NCBI GenBank assembly: GCA_016779325.1
Contig: JADHNU010000002.1
Location: 1-64,000 of the forward strand
Source of the DNA: Pseudomonadales bacterium
GTDB lineage: Bacteria; Pseudomonadota; Gammaproteobacteria; Pseudomonadales; Azotimanducaceae
Direction of reading: 5' to 3'
Length of the DNA: 64,000 nucleotides
In this document: positions 1 to 9,132 of the stretch, in pieces
Numbering within the stretch: position 1 is the stretch's first letter
Layout of the letters: each line of letters begins with the position of its first letter
The notes under the pieces: model-generated
Database searches by the model: none
Told to the model about the DNA's origin: nothing
The model's input: only the letters and a program-made list of their open reading frames with translations
Made by a program: the position numbers and the translations under genes

Positions 1-366
1 CTGCTGGTGCGGGACAATGGCGTGGGCCTGAACGTTGAGTTGGCCTATGCGCCTTTTCAGACCGGGGATCGGTCCCGCCTTTACGGCCTGTCCTTGGTTG
101 CCTTTCTTGATGGGGGCGCGGCCTGGGATGAAGGGAATGTGACGCCGAACTCGACCGTGAAGGACACGACCCGAAGGGCCGAGATTCTCGGCGGGGGCCT
201 AGGCCTGCACTGGGAGATGCCCCAAGGCCTGACGCTCAAGGCGTTCTGGGGACAGGACCTCGCTGACAATTTCGCTCCCGGGGAGGATCCTCGGGAAGGA
301 AGCTCAAACCCGGGGCTTCAGAATCAAGGCGTTCATCTCCAGCTCAGTTACCTGCGGCGCTTCTAG
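1..366 (+). CDS. ShlB/FhaC/HecB-type outer-membrane transporter, C-terminal fragment
   Basis: The reading frame is open from base 1, so the gene starts upstream of the window. The visible 121 residues look like the last beta-strands of a two-partner secretion (TpsB) or related Omp85-family barrel: alternating polar and hydrophobic strands, a 'FLDGGAAW' segment typical of the ShlB C-terminus, and a terminal Phe after 'SYLRRF', which is the usual signal for outer-membrane barrel assembly. Such proteins export a large partner exoprotein, which would have to lie upstream. The stop codon interlocks with that of the convergent next gene (shared CTAG). The family is fairly clear, the substrate unknown. 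Confidence 0.6.
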   Translation: MLVRDNGVGLNVELAYAPFQTGDRSRLYGLSLVAFLDGGAAWDEGNVTPNSTVKDTTRRAEILGGGLGLHWEMPQGLTLKAFWGQDLADNFAPGEDPREGSSNPGLQNQGVHLQLSYLRRF

Positions 367-1235
367 GACAGGGCGCTGAGGTATGCCGCCGCCTCATGAA
401 TAAATGCGGTGGCTTCCCGGCGCATGTGGGCGACTTCGTCTTTCGGCAGCCCCCAGCTGCCCATGTAGGTCAGGGCCGCCGCAGCGACGTAGCAGTCCCA
501 GAGGGCAAGCCGCTCCTCATCTAGCGAGGCCTGAGCTCGATAGCGCGTGGTAAAGCTTGCCGTGCCTTCCGTACCGAGCAGATAGCGCAGTTCAAGGCGC
601 GTGAGCGCGACATCCACGTGGGGATCCCCGAGGTGGGTGTCCTCCCAATCCAGCATGGCCTGCAAGCTGCCTTCCCGCCAAAGCAGATTGCCCGGCCAGA
701 AATCTCCGTGAAGTAGGGCCAAGGTGCCCCGATACGGCGTCGATGGCCGGCGGGAAAGCCAGGCTGAGATAGGTTCGAAGGCGGAATCGATGGCGAGAAA
801 GCCTGGGAGCTCGGGCAGGGGATCAAGGAGTCTGGGCAGCGGTTCCAAGCCCTTCGTGGGCAGCTGATGAAGCGCGACGAGGGCATCCGCCATGGCCTGA
901 AGCTGGGGTTCGGGGTGAGCTTGATCGATAGCGGTGGTGCCAGCGACCCAGGGCATAGCAAGCGCGGGCAGCCCAGAGGGCGTTAGGCCTTCCGGGATCG
1001 CCGTGACCGGCGGCACCGGTAAGCCCTGGCTCCGGGCGTGGCGCATGGCCAAAAGCTCCTGGGGTAGGGTGGTGGCTTTTTCCCGCAGGACCACGTGCTC
1101 CCTTATCCCTGTCGCTTTTCGCAAAGTAAGAAGATGAACCTCCGCGGATACGCCCCCCGTAAGGCGTTCTACGCTTTCCACGGAGGCACCAAGGTGCGCG
1201 CCTAGGCGCTGCCAGGCCTGCTGTATTTCCGTCAC
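363..1235 (-). CDS. Phosphotransferase-fold (APH/choline kinase-like) protein
   Basis: This 290-residue protein carries the aminoglycoside-phosphotransferase/protein-kinase-like fold (PF01636). The catalytic loop reads 'HGDFWPGNLLW' (about residue 190), with the catalytic Asp and the downstream Asn, and the metal-binding motif follows as 'LDWEDTHLGDPHVDVA'. The family phosphorylates small molecules such as choline, sugars, amino-acid derivatives or acyl-CoA pathway intermediates, and most chromosomal members are not resistance genes. It stands alone between a convergent gene and a divergent one about 115 bases away. The substrate cannot be read from the sequence. Confidence 0.8.
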   Translation of the reverse strand: MTEIQQAWQRLGAHLGASVESVERLTGGVSAEVHLLTLRKATGIREHVVLREKATTLPQELLAMRHARSQGLPVPPVTAIPEGLTPSGLPALAMPWVAGTTAIDQAHPEPQLQAMADALVALHQLPTKGLEPLPRLLDPLPELPGFLAIDSAFEPISAWLSRRPSTPYRGTLALLHGDFWPGNLLWREGSLQAMLDWEDTHLGDPHVDVALTRLELRYLLGTEGTASFTTRYRAQASLDEERLALWDCYVAAAALTYMGSWGLPKDEVAHMRREATAFIHEAAAYLSALS

Positions 1236-1349
1236 CGTCGAAGTTCCTTAGGCGCCACGACGCGCCGTGGGCAAAGCTTCTGTTCGCTATACTAAGAGCC
1301 TAGCCGCCTAAGGGCGCAAGGCCTCCATGCCGAGTAAGGAAGTCCGGTC

Positions 1350-2231
1350 ATGAAACGCTATATGGGTTGGGACATCGATTTCACCGCGCCCCGGGGTGAG
1401 CCGGCCTATGCTCGCCCCGACTCTGTGCATTGGCGGGTTTATAAAAATCCCGTCGCGCTCGCCTTGGGCGGCGTCTGTGCCGTGCTGCTCGAGTTCGCGG
1501 ATCCCCGCATTCGTAGTGGCGTATGGGATCATTCGGTCTTTCCTAAGGATCCCCTGGGTCGGGGCCAGCGTACCGCCATGGCGGCGCAGATTGGCGTCTT
1601 TGGGCCACGCTCCGCTGCAGATCAGGTGACCGCGCGGATCGGTAAGCTTCACGCCCGGGTTAAGGGGGAAACCCCGACGGGGCAAGCCTATGAGGCTTCC
1701 GATCCGGAGTTGGCGAATTGGGTTTCGGCGACGGCCAGCTACGGCTTTGTGATGGCCTACCACCGTTTCGTAGCGCCGCTAACCCCGGAGGAGATTGATC
1801 GTTTCTTCGCCGATGCGGTTACCGTTGGCAGGCTCTACGGCGCGCTCTCCCCGCCGACGAGTCTGGCGGCGTTTTATGCCTTGTGCGAAGCGATGACCGC
1901 CGGCTTCGAGCCCCATCGGATCAATGAGGAATTCCTCGACATCATGCGTTCTGGGCGCGCGGCGCCGGGCATACCTCGGTGGCTTCAAAGTCAGATGGCT
2001 GCGGCTTCAATCTCCCTTCTCCCGCCCTCGGTGCGGACGATCCTCGCCCTGGGTCCGGAGTACGATCTGTCGAGGGCCGGCCGCCTTGCCGTCCGCACGA
2101 TCGCCCGCCTTGCGGAGCGCGTCCCCCAGCCGAAAAGCCCGGCGGCGCAGGCAAGCCAACGCCTTGGCTTGCCCTGGCGCTTTCCCTGGATGACGCGCAG
2201 TAAGCAACAGGGTTTTCTAAAAAACGCCTGA
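1350..2231 (+). CDS. Oxygenase MpaB family protein (DUF2236)
   Basis: The 293-residue product matches the MpaB/latex-clearing-protein-related family (DUF2236). Recognisable family segments are an N-terminal 'HWRVYKNPVALALGG', the central 'KLHARVKGETPTGQAYEASD', and 'ELANWVSATASYGFVMAYHRF', with Arg and His residues in the helices that hold heme b in characterised members. Known relatives cleave polyisoprene or modify mycophenolic acid precursors; most bacterial members have no known substrate. No signal peptide is visible, so it is probably cytoplasmic. It is a single gene, with a possible weak terminator just after the stop. Family call firm, function open. Confidence 0.8.
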   Translation: MKRYMGWDIDFTAPRGEPAYARPDSVHWRVYKNPVALALGGVCAVLLEFADPRIRSGVWDHSVFPKDPLGRGQRTAMAAQIGVFGPRSAADQVTARIGKLHARVKGETPTGQAYEASDPELANWVSATASYGFVMAYHRFVAPLTPEEIDRFFADAVTVGRLYGALSPPTSLAAFYALCEAMTAGFEPHRINEEFLDIMRSGRAAPGIPRWLQSQMAAASISLLPPSVRTILALGPEYDLSRAGRLAVRTIARLAERVPQPKSPAAQASQRLGLPWRFPWMTRSKQQGFLKNA

Positions 2232-2256
2232 GCAAGTTGGCTTGCGCGCCTTTTTA
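2219..2256 (+). terminator. Weak candidate terminator after the MpaB-like gene
   Basis: An A-rich stretch is followed by a short GCAAG/CTTGC stem and then TTTTT at 2251-2255. The stem is short and sits five bases away from the T run, so this is only a possibility. Confidence 0.25.
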
Positions 2257-2534
2257 GATGGCCGCTGAACGGGCTTCGCATCGCCAGATAAAAGGTGTAC
2301 TTTCGATGACATGAGGGGAGTGGTATCGCGTAGGGGGCGCGGTATCCGGGCGCAACCTTCGGCCTTGATTGCCTCCTGCCGTGCCCGTGAGGGGGCGCGC
2401 TTGGGTCTAAAGCGTTTAAACATAGTGGATCTCCAGAGGGCCTTAGGTCCCTTTGGGGTAACGCTGTGCCGGTCTCCTGTTCTCCCGTCGTCAGCCCAAA
2501 GGGGGGTTGCCTAGACACCAGGGGGAGGGGGGCG
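2232..2534. other. 303-base intergenic region, probable leader/promoter of the kor operon
   Basis: No reading frame here looks like a gene: the short ORFs have Arg/Pro-rich composition typical of GC-rich non-coding frames. The region presumably holds the promoter of the downstream oxidoreductase operon. I could not pick out a convincing -35/-10 pair. A purine-rich GGGGGAGGGG stretch directly precedes the chosen start at 2535 and can serve as its ribosome binding site. Confidence 0.5.
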
Positions 2535-4328
2535 ATGAAGCCAACCAACATTAAAGATCCGGAATACTTCCACAAGGTCGTCGATTGCCAATACGCCTGT
2601 CCGGCTCATACGCCGGTGCCGGAGTACATTCGCCTGATTGCGGCGGAGCGCTATGGCGAGGCCTATATGGTCAACTGGGAATCCAACGTTTTCCCGGGGG
2701 TGCTGGGGCGCACCTGCGATCGTCCCTGCGAACCAGCCTGTCGCCGTGGCCGGGTGGATGAAGAACCGGTGGCAATCTGCCGCTTAAAGCGCGTGGCAGC
2801 GGATAACAAGGGTGATGTGTCGGCGGCTATGCCCGTGGCCCCGGATATCAAAAAGCAGGGGCGGGTGGCGCTCATCGGTGCGGGCCCCGCCTCCCTTACC
2901 GTGGCCCGAGACCTCGCCCCCTTGGGTTACGAGATTGATCTGTTCGATGACCAGCCCCTGGCCGGGGGTTTCATGCGCAGCCAGATTCCCGTGTTCCGCC
3001 TACCGCCCGAGGTCCTCGATGAGGAAGTGGGCTTCGTGCTGGATCTGGGCATCAAGCAGCACTTTCGCCACTACGTGGCCAGCCTCGGCGCCGTGCTCGA
3101 AAAGGACTATGACGCGATCTTCGTTGGCACGGGCGCGCCCCGGGGTAGCGATCTTTCGATCCCCGGGCGAGAAGAGGCCGGCAAGCACATTCATATCGGC
3201 ATTGATTGGCTTGCTTCCGTCGCCTTTGAGCATCTGAGCAAGGTCGGCCGCCGGGTCCTTGTGCTCGGGGGCGGTAACACCGCCATGGACTGCTGCCGGA
3301 CGGCCCGGCGCCTTGGCGGCGAGGATGTAAAAGTGGTGGTGCGTTCGGAGCGGGCGAAGATGAAGGCCTCGCCCTGGGAGATCGAGGACGCCATGGCCGA
3401 GGATATCCCCATCCTGAGCAACCACGTCCCGAAGGCGTTCGTGCACGAGGACGGGCAGCTAAAGGGCGTGCGCTTCACCCTTGTAGATGTGGTCTACGAC
3501 GCCGATGGCAACCGAAAACTTGTGCCTACGGGGGAGGAGGTCTTCCTCGAGGCGGACGACGTCATCATTGCCATTGGCCAAGACAACGCCTTTCCCTGGA
3601 TTGAGCGGGACCTTGGGCTCGACTTTGGCAAGTGGGATATGCCCATCATCGACCCCGTGACCTTTCAGAGCACGAATCCGCGGGTCTTCTTTGGTGGCGA
3701 TGCGGCCTTTGGGCCGGAAAATATCATCACCGCCGTCGCCCATGGGCACCAAGCGGCGATCTCCATCGACCGCTTCATTCGCGGGGAGGACGTCGCGGAT
3801 CGGCCCGCCCCGGGGGTCACCCTTGTTAGCCAGAAGATGGGGGTGCACGAATGGAGCTATGACAGCGCCGTGTCGCCAGAAGATCGCTTCCCCGTGCCCC
3901 ATGTGGATAAAACCCTCGCTTTGAAGGATCGGAAAGTCGAAGTGGAGCTCGGTTTCGATCGCGCGGTGGCTTACCGGGAGGCAGAGCGCTGCCTTAACTG
4001 CGATGTGCAAACGGTCTTCATCACCGATAAGTGCATCGAGTGTGATGGCTGCGTGGATATCTGCCCCACGGAGTGCATTAACTTCGTGCCCAACGGGGAC
4101 GAGGCCGATTTACGGGGCCGCCTGCGCATGGCGGCCGATGAGCCGGGGCAAGACCTCTATGTTTCCGAGGCCCTCGCCCAGACCGGGCGCGTGATGGTTA
4201 AGGATGAAAACGTGTGCCTCCACTGCGGTCTCTGTGCCGAGCGCTGTCCCACGGGCGCTTGGGATATGCAGCGTTTCCTCTATCAAGTGACGAAGGCGGG
4301 GCGGTCATGCAACCAAAGCACGCGATAA
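2535..4328 (+). CDS. GltD-like FAD/NAD(P)-dependent oxidoreductase with C-terminal 2x[4Fe-4S] domain
   Basis: The 597-residue protein has an N-terminal Fe-S domain of the glutamate-synthase small-subunit type (Cys18, Cys22, Cys61, Cys65, Cys69, Cys82). A FAD-binding 'GAGPAS' (115-120) and a second nucleotide site 'LGGGNTAMD' follow, then a C-terminal ferredoxin domain with 'CIECDGCVDICP' and 'CLHCGLCAERCP'. It should pass electrons between reduced Fe-S clusters and NAD(P). The ATG at 2535 is preferred to an in-frame ATG at 2466 because a purine-rich site precedes it and the Fe-S domain starts right after it. The gene overlaps the next by 22 bases, so it is very likely the electron-transfer partner of the 2-oxoacid oxidoreductase. 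Confidence 0.88.
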   Translation: MKPTNIKDPEYFHKVVDCQYACPAHTPVPEYIRLIAAERYGEAYMVNWESNVFPGVLGRTCDRPCEPACRRGRVDEEPVAICRLKRVAADNKGDVSAAMPVAPDIKKQGRVALIGAGPASLTVARDLAPLGYEIDLFDDQPLAGGFMRSQIPVFRLPPEVLDEEVGFVLDLGIKQHFRHYVASLGAVLEKDYDAIFVGTGAPRGSDLSIPGREEAGKHIHIGIDWLASVAFEHLSKVGRRVLVLGGGNTAMDCCRTARRLGGEDVKVVVRSERAKMKASPWEIEDAMAEDIPILSNHVPKAFVHEDGQLKGVRFTLVDVVYDADGNRKLVPTGEEVFLEADDVIIAIGQDNAFPWIERDLGLDFGKWDMPIIDPVTFQSTNPRVFFGGDAAFGPENIITAVAHGHQAAISIDRFIRGEDVADRPAPGVTLVSQKMGVHEWSYDSAVSPEDRFPVPHVDKTLALKDRKVEVELGFDRAVAYREAERCLNCDVQTVFITDKCIECDGCVDICPTECINFVPNGDEADLRGRLRMAADEPGQDLYVSEALAQTGRVMVKDENVCLHCGLCAERCPTGAWDMQRFLYQVTKAGRSCNQSTR

Positions 4329-6187
4329 ACGATTTCGTAATCAAGTTTGCAAACGTCAACGGAACGGGCTCGGCGAGCGCGAACGGCATGTTTGCGAAGG
4401 CCATTTTCCGCATGGGCATTCCCGTCAGTCCCCGGAATATCTTCCCGTCGAATATTCAAGGTATGCCCACCTGGTACGAGGTTCGGGTAAGCCAGGACGG
4501 CTATCTCGGCCGTCGGGGCGGCACGGACATTATGGTCTGCGTGAATCCCCAGAGCATGGCCAAGGATGTGGAGGGGGTGGAGCCGGGAGGCTATTTTGTC
4601 TACGACTCCACCAAGCCCCTTGAGCCGCGCTTTATTCGTGACGACATCCACTACATTGGCCTGCCCCTGACGGAAATTTGCCTTCGGGAATACACCGATG
4701 CGCGGCAGCGGCTGTTGTTCAAGAACGTGATTTATGTGGGCGCGCTTGCCGCACTGTTGAATATTGATTTCACCATCTTGAAGGATCTGGTGAGTGATCA
4801 ATTCAAGGGTAAGGAGCGGCTCATTACGCCCAACATCTATGCCCTAGAACTTGGCTACCAGCACGCCCAGGCGAACTTCAATTGCCCCTTAAGCATCCGC
4901 CTTGAGCGGGGCCATAAGGTGGCCAAGCACATCGAGGATTTCGACAACATCCTGATGGATGGCAATACCGCCGCGGCCCTTGGTGCGGTTTATGCGGGGG
5001 CAACGGTGGCGGCCTGGTACCCCATTACGCCGTCTACATCCGTGGTTGATGCCTTCGATAAGTACTGCCGACGGCTACGCATCGATCCGGGCACGGGCAA
5101 GAAGAACTACGCCATCGTGCAAGCGGAAGATGAGCTCTCGGCCATGGGCATGGTGATCGGGGCGAATTGGAACGGGGCGCGGGCCTTTACGGCGACGAGC
5201 GGCCCGGGCGTTTCCCTTATGAGCGAGTTCCTTGGGCTCGCTTACTTTGCCGAGGTGCCGTCTGTGCTCATCGATGTGCAGCGTGCGGGCCCCTCTACGG
5301 GGATGCCCACACGCACGCAGCAGTCCGATATTTTGGCGGCGGCCTACGCCTCCCACGGGGACACGAAACACGTACTGCTGTTCCCGGCGACGCCGGCGGA
5401 ATGCTTCAGCATGACCGTAGAGGCCTTCGATCTGGCGGAGCGTTTGCAAACCCCCGTGATCATCATGAGCGACCTCGACCTGGGCATGAACGAATGGATG
5501 TCGCCACCGCTGGAATTCGATGACAGCTATCGCTACGACCGCGGCAAGGTGCTTGATGCTGAGGCGTTGGACGCCATGACGGAGCGGTTCGGACGCTACT
5601 TAGACGTCGATGGCGATGGCATCCCCTACCGTACCTATCCCGGCGCGCACCCGAGTAAGGGCGCCTACTTCACCCGGGGAACCTCCCGGGATGAGTACGC
5701 GGCCTACACGGAGGACGGGCAGGCGTACGTGCGCAACATGGATCGGCTGCTGAAGAAGTTCGAGACGGCAAAAGCCCTCGTGCCGGAAGCCAAGATCAAG
5801 CAGGCGGAGATGGAAACGCGCAATGGCGCGGTCTTCTTTGGCACCACGGCCTCGCCGGCCTACGAGGCCATTGAGATCCTCGAGAAGGAGGGGATCTGCA
5901 TCGATACGCTGCGTATCCGAGCCTTTCCCTTCAGCGAGGAGGTCGAACAGTTCCTTCGCGATCACGACCGCATTTTCGTCATCGAGCAGAATCGCGACGG
6001 CCAGATGCGTCGCTTACTGCTGAACGAGACGAACGTGTCCGTGAAGGATCGACTCATTCCCATTCTTGAATACGACGGACTGCCCGTCACGGCCCGCAAG
6101 ATCGCGGGCATGATTCGGAACTTCATTACCCTTGGCAACGTGACTCCGATTACGCGCCGGGCCTCGGCTCAGGAGGTGTCCGCATGA
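4307..6187 (+). CDS. korA: 2-oxoacid:acceptor oxidoreductase, alpha subunit (gamma-alpha fusion, KorA-like)
   Basis: This 626-residue subunit has an N-terminal gamma-type domain ('FANVNGTGSASANGMF', about residues 10-190) fused to the alpha (pyrimidine-binding) domain with 'AWYPITPSTSVVDAF' and 'ATSGPGVSLMSEF'. This is the usual two-subunit layout of 2-oxoglutarate:ferredoxin oxidoreductases. The enzyme oxidatively decarboxylates a 2-oxoacid with CoA, giving an acyl-CoA and CO2. The start at 4307 lies inside the preceding gene, and the stop overlaps the beta-subunit start by four bases. The substrate (2-oxoglutarate, branched-chain or other oxoacid) is inferred only loosely from family resemblance. 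Confidence 0.85.
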   Translation: MQPKHAINDFVIKFANVNGTGSASANGMFAKAIFRMGIPVSPRNIFPSNIQGMPTWYEVRVSQDGYLGRRGGTDIMVCVNPQSMAKDVEGVEPGGYFVYDSTKPLEPRFIRDDIHYIGLPLTEICLREYTDARQRLLFKNVIYVGALAALLNIDFTILKDLVSDQFKGKERLITPNIYALELGYQHAQANFNCPLSIRLERGHKVAKHIEDFDNILMDGNTAAALGAVYAGATVAAWYPITPSTSVVDAFDKYCRRLRIDPGTGKKNYAIVQAEDELSAMGMVIGANWNGARAFTATSGPGVSLMSEFLGLAYFAEVPSVLIDVQRAGPSTGMPTRTQQSDILAAAYASHGDTKHVLLFPATPAECFSMTVEAFDLAERLQTPVIIMSDLDLGMNEWMSPPLEFDDSYRYDRGKVLDAEALDAMTERFGRYLDVDGDGIPYRTYPGAHPSKGAYFTRGTSRDEYAAYTEDGQAYVRNMDRLLKKFETAKALVPEAKIKQAEMETRNGAVFFGTTASPAYEAIEILEKEGICIDTLRIRAFPFSEEVEQFLRDHDRIFVIEQNRDGQMRRLLLNETNVSVKDRLIPILEYDGLPVTARKIAGMIRNFITLGNVTPITRRASAQEVSA

Positions 6188-7233
6188 CCTATATAAAGCC
6201 CAGCTTTCGCCACCCCAAGGCGCCGGTCAACGAATTGGGTTGGACCCGGCAAGACTACGAAGGTGGTCTCTCCACCCTCTGCGCGGGTTGTGGTCACGAC
6301 TCCATTAGCGCCGCCATCGTCGATGCCTGTTTTCAGTTGAACATCGAGCCCCATAAGGTGGCGAAGCTTTCGGGCATCGGCTGTTCGTCGAAAACCCCGG
6401 CCTACTTCCTTTCCGGTTCTCACAGCTTCAATTCTGTCCATGGGCGCATGCCCTCCGTGGCCACCGGCGCCAACTTGGCGAATCGCGATTTGGTCTATTT
6501 GGGGGTGTCCGGGGATGGCGACACGGCCTCTATCGGCCTGGGCCAATTTGCCCACGGCGCCCGTCGGAACTTGAACATGACTTACATCGTTGAGAACAAC
6601 GGTTGCTACGGGCTTACCAAGGGGCAGGACTCCGCCACTATGGATACGGGGTCTGTGAACAAGAAGGGCGATCGGAATGTCTCCTCGCCCATGGATGTGG
6701 CGAGGCTCGCCATCGAGGTGGGCGCCACCTTTGTGGGTCGGAGTTTTTCTGGGGATAAGGAGCAGCTCGTGCCGCTGATTAAGGCGGCCCTGAGCCATCG
6801 GGGTTTCGCCTTGCTTGATGTCATCTCCCCCTGCGTGACCTTCAACAACCACGCCGGGTCCTATAAAAGCTACGAGTACTTCCGCAGCGTGAAGGAGGTC
6901 ATGCCCCTCGACTTCGTGCCCGTGCGGGAGGAGATCACCGCGAGCTACGCCTCCGGAACCACCTGCGAAGTGCGCATGCACGATGGCTCCCTGGTGCGCC
7001 TGACCAAGCAGGACAGCGACCACGACATCGAAGATCGTCAGTCTGCCCTCCAGGCGATCTCCCACTATGAAAGCCAGGGCAAGGTGCTAACGGGGCTCTT
7101 GTATATCGATCGCGATAGTGAGGAGCTGCACGACGTGCTCGGCACGGCGCGCCGCCCCCTAAACAGCCTGACGGAGCAAGAACTCTGCCCTGGCTCCCGT
7201 TTCCTCGACAGCATTAACGCGGGACTGAGATAG
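6184..7233 (+). CDS. korB: 2-oxoacid:acceptor oxidoreductase, beta subunit (KorB-like, TPP-binding)
   Basis: The 349-residue beta subunit binds thiamine diphosphate: 'SGDGD' (109-113) and 'NNGCYG' (138-143) form the TPP/Mg site. Cys33, Cys36, Cys67 and Cys217 match the four ligands of the subunit's own [4Fe-4S] cluster. It pairs with the upstream alpha subunit (ATGA overlap). The length is close to the usual 280-350 residues. Together the three genes make a complete unit for oxidative decarboxylation, with an FAD/Fe-S subunit as electron outlet. Confidence 0.88.
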   Translation: MTYIKPSFRHPKAPVNELGWTRQDYEGGLSTLCAGCGHDSISAAIVDACFQLNIEPHKVAKLSGIGCSSKTPAYFLSGSHSFNSVHGRMPSVATGANLANRDLVYLGVSGDGDTASIGLGQFAHGARRNLNMTYIVENNGCYGLTKGQDSATMDTGSVNKKGDRNVSSPMDVARLAIEVGATFVGRSFSGDKEQLVPLIKAALSHRGFALLDVISPCVTFNNHAGSYKSYEYFRSVKEVMPLDFVPVREEITASYASGTTCEVRMHDGSLVRLTKQDSDHDIEDRQSALQAISHYESQGKVLTGLLYIDRDSEELHDVLGTARRPLNSLTEQELCPGSRFLDSINAGLR

Positions 7234-7303
7234 CGTATGAGCGTTGCGCTGCGGTTGCCCGTGGCCTACCTTCGGAGCCACAGCAAGCACGGGAGGAAAA
7301 ATC

Positions 7304-7831
7304 ATGGGTTACCACCATCTGGCCCTGGCGGCCAAGGACATGAATGCCATTCACCACTTCTATGAAACGGTGATGGGCTTCACGCTGGTCAAGGTCGAAG
7401 TGGGGCCTTCGCCCGAGGGAGGCTGGGCGAAGCACTTCTTTTACCGCATGGAGGATGATTCGAAGTTCATCGCCTTCTGGGAAATGCACGACATGCCTGG
7501 GGTGGACGATGGTTTCGAGACTAACCTATCCAAGGCCGCAGGCTTGCCGGACCATATCAACCACATTGCTTTCGATGTTAAAGACGCCGAGGAGCTTCAG
7601 CGTCGGCGAGCGCAGTGGCAGGCGGCGGGCTGTGACGTGCTTGAGATCGATCACAACTGGTGCCATTCCATCTACACCAAGGATCCGAACGACAATTTGG
7701 TGGAGTTCTGCCTGACCACCGGGTCCTTTAGCCAGGCTGATCGAGACTACGCCCTGGCTCAGCTGGCAAGCGAGGCGCCGGAGTTTTCCAAGCCACCGGC
7801 TGCGGTCACCAGCCACCCAGCCAACGCTTAA
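7304..7831 (+). CDS. VOC-family (glyoxalase/dioxygenase fold) protein
   Basis: The 175-residue protein has the vicinal-oxygen-chelate fold. The metal-ligand positions appear as His in 'YHHLALAAKDM', His in 'DHINHIAFDV' and Glu in 'NDNLVEFC', the pattern of glyoxalase I and extradiol dioxygenase relatives. The start at 7304 follows a good GGGAGG site, and the longer frame from 7244 is upstream sequence. It lies 70 bases after the kor operon on the same strand and may be co-transcribed. The substrate is unknown. Confidence 0.8.
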   Translation: MGYHHLALAAKDMNAIHHFYETVMGFTLVKVEVGPSPEGGWAKHFFYRMEDDSKFIAFWEMHDMPGVDDGFETNLSKAAGLPDHINHIAFDVKDAEELQRRRAQWQAAGCDVLEIDHNWCHSIYTKDPNDNLVEFCLTTGSFSQADRDYALAQLASEAPEFSKPPAAVTSHPANA

Positions 7832-7834
7832 GGC

Positions 7835-9028
7835 CTAGGTGCTCTGGTTGACCTGGCTTCGAAGCCCGAGCTGGGTCCCGAGAAGGACCAGGAGAGAGAG
7901 GCCCGCAGCGGCAAGGACGATGCCGTTCCAGCCGAAGCGGGCATAGGTGCTGGTGCCAAGGGCGCTGCCGAGGCCTGCCAAAAGAAACATGATGGTGGTG
8001 TAGAGGGTCATGAGGCGGGTGCGGATGGCCGGGTCCTCTCGCAGCGCAGTCATGCGTCCCGTGACGTCGATCACTGGGCCCGCAATGCAGGTTAGGGTGA
8101 TCGGCAAAATTACCCACAGCCAATGCCAGTGCACCAGAGCCAGGGTCAGCACGCCAATAAATTGAAGCAAAGCGAGGCGCCGCCGGGCGCGCTCGGCGCC
8201 AAGGCCGTCGGCCCAGCGCCCGAGACGAGCCGTGGTAAACAGATTGAGCGCCGTGAGGGCCGAAAGCCCGCCGACGAGATCGGTCCCAAGATTCCAAGCC
8301 GGCCCCGTGAGGTGCAGGCCGAGGCCTAACCAGAGCAGTAGGAATATGGCGAAGCTCAGGCCCTGGATTGCCCCCGAGAGGATTACCTGCGGGTGCTTAA
8401 GGGCGAGGCGACCTAAGGCGAGGATCATCCGGCCGTAGGGTGTTCGGGGCTGGGGTTCGGACGGGCTTCGTCCCTCTAAGCGCCACGCCAGGATAATCAG
8501 GGCGCAGGCCATAAGGCAGGCGGCAACGGCGTAGACTGCGCGCCAGCCCGCGTACTGGGCAATCACCCCCGAACCCGTTCTTGAAAGCAGGACCCCTGCC
8601 ACGACGCCCGTGGTGAGCGTTGCCGTGGCCCGCCCGAGCTGAGCCGCCTCCACCCGTTTCGAGACATAGGCAGGCAACAGATAAGGGGTCAAGGTGAAGA
8701 AGCCCAGCACCGTACTGGCCGCGAGGAAGAGGGCGTAATCCTGGGCGACTGCCATGGTAATCAGCGCGCACAGCTGGACCCCTAGACAGGTCAAAACGAG
8801 TTTTCGGTTGCTGACGAAATCGCCCAAGGGGAGGAGGAAAAGAACCCCCAGGGCGAGGGCGGTCTGGTTCAGCGCCGGGACCGCACCGATCTCGGCCGCG
8901 CTCACGCCGAAGGTTTCCGCCACCCGACCAATAATGGGGTGCACGTAGTAGGCGTTGGCCGTCACCACCCCCGCCGCCAGGGCAAAAAGCGCCACAGCGC
9001 GAGGGCTTAGGGAAGAGGGGGAAGACAC
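7835..9028 (-). CDS. Major facilitator superfamily transporter
   Basis: About 397 residues, almost entirely hydrophobic, with roughly twelve predicted membrane helices. The MFS loop 2-3 motif is seen in 'FLLPLGDFVSNRKLVLTCL', and the first helix runs from 'RAVALFALAAGVVTANAYY'. It resembles AraJ-like drug or sugar-efflux transporters. I chose the GTG at 9028, since the residues encoded from the alternative start at 9091 look non-native and would leave only 41 bases to the divergent amidase gene. Its stop lies 3 bases from that of the VOC gene. Substrate unknown. Confidence 0.8.
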   Translation of the reverse strand: MSSPSSLSPRAVALFALAAGVVTANAYYVHPIIGRVAETFGVSAAEIGAVPALNQTALALGVLFLLPLGDFVSNRKLVLTCLGVQLCALITMAVAQDYALFLAASTVLGFFTLTPYLLPAYVSKRVEAAQLGRATATLTTGVVAGVLLSRTGSGVIAQYAGWRAVYAVAACLMACALIILAWRLEGRSPSEPQPRTPYGRMILALGRLALKHPQVILSGAIQGLSFAIFLLLWLGLGLHLTGPAWNLGTDLVGGLSALTALNLFTTARLGRWADGLGAERARRRLALLQFIGVLTLALVHWHWLWVILPITLTCIAGPVIDVTGRMTALREDPAIRTRLMTLYTTIMFLLAGLGSALGTSTYARFGWNGIVLAAAGLSLLVLLGTQLGLRSQVNQST

Positions 9029-9132
9029 GGGCGTGGGGCCTTTGAAAAAGCCCGCATCATACGGGGCGCCGGGGGGGCTGCCCATGGGCAATTCATTTCC
9101 CGTACAGTCGAGGAAAAAACGGGAGGAAACCC

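Noticed and set aside
363-1235. Aminoglycoside resistance gene
   Set aside because: The APH fold is widespread in metabolic kinases; nothing in the sequence points to antibiotic specificity.
2311-2514. Short reading frames in the 2232-2534 gap
   Set aside because: Arg/Pro-rich composition typical of non-coding GC-rich DNA, with no domain match and no convincing ribosome site.
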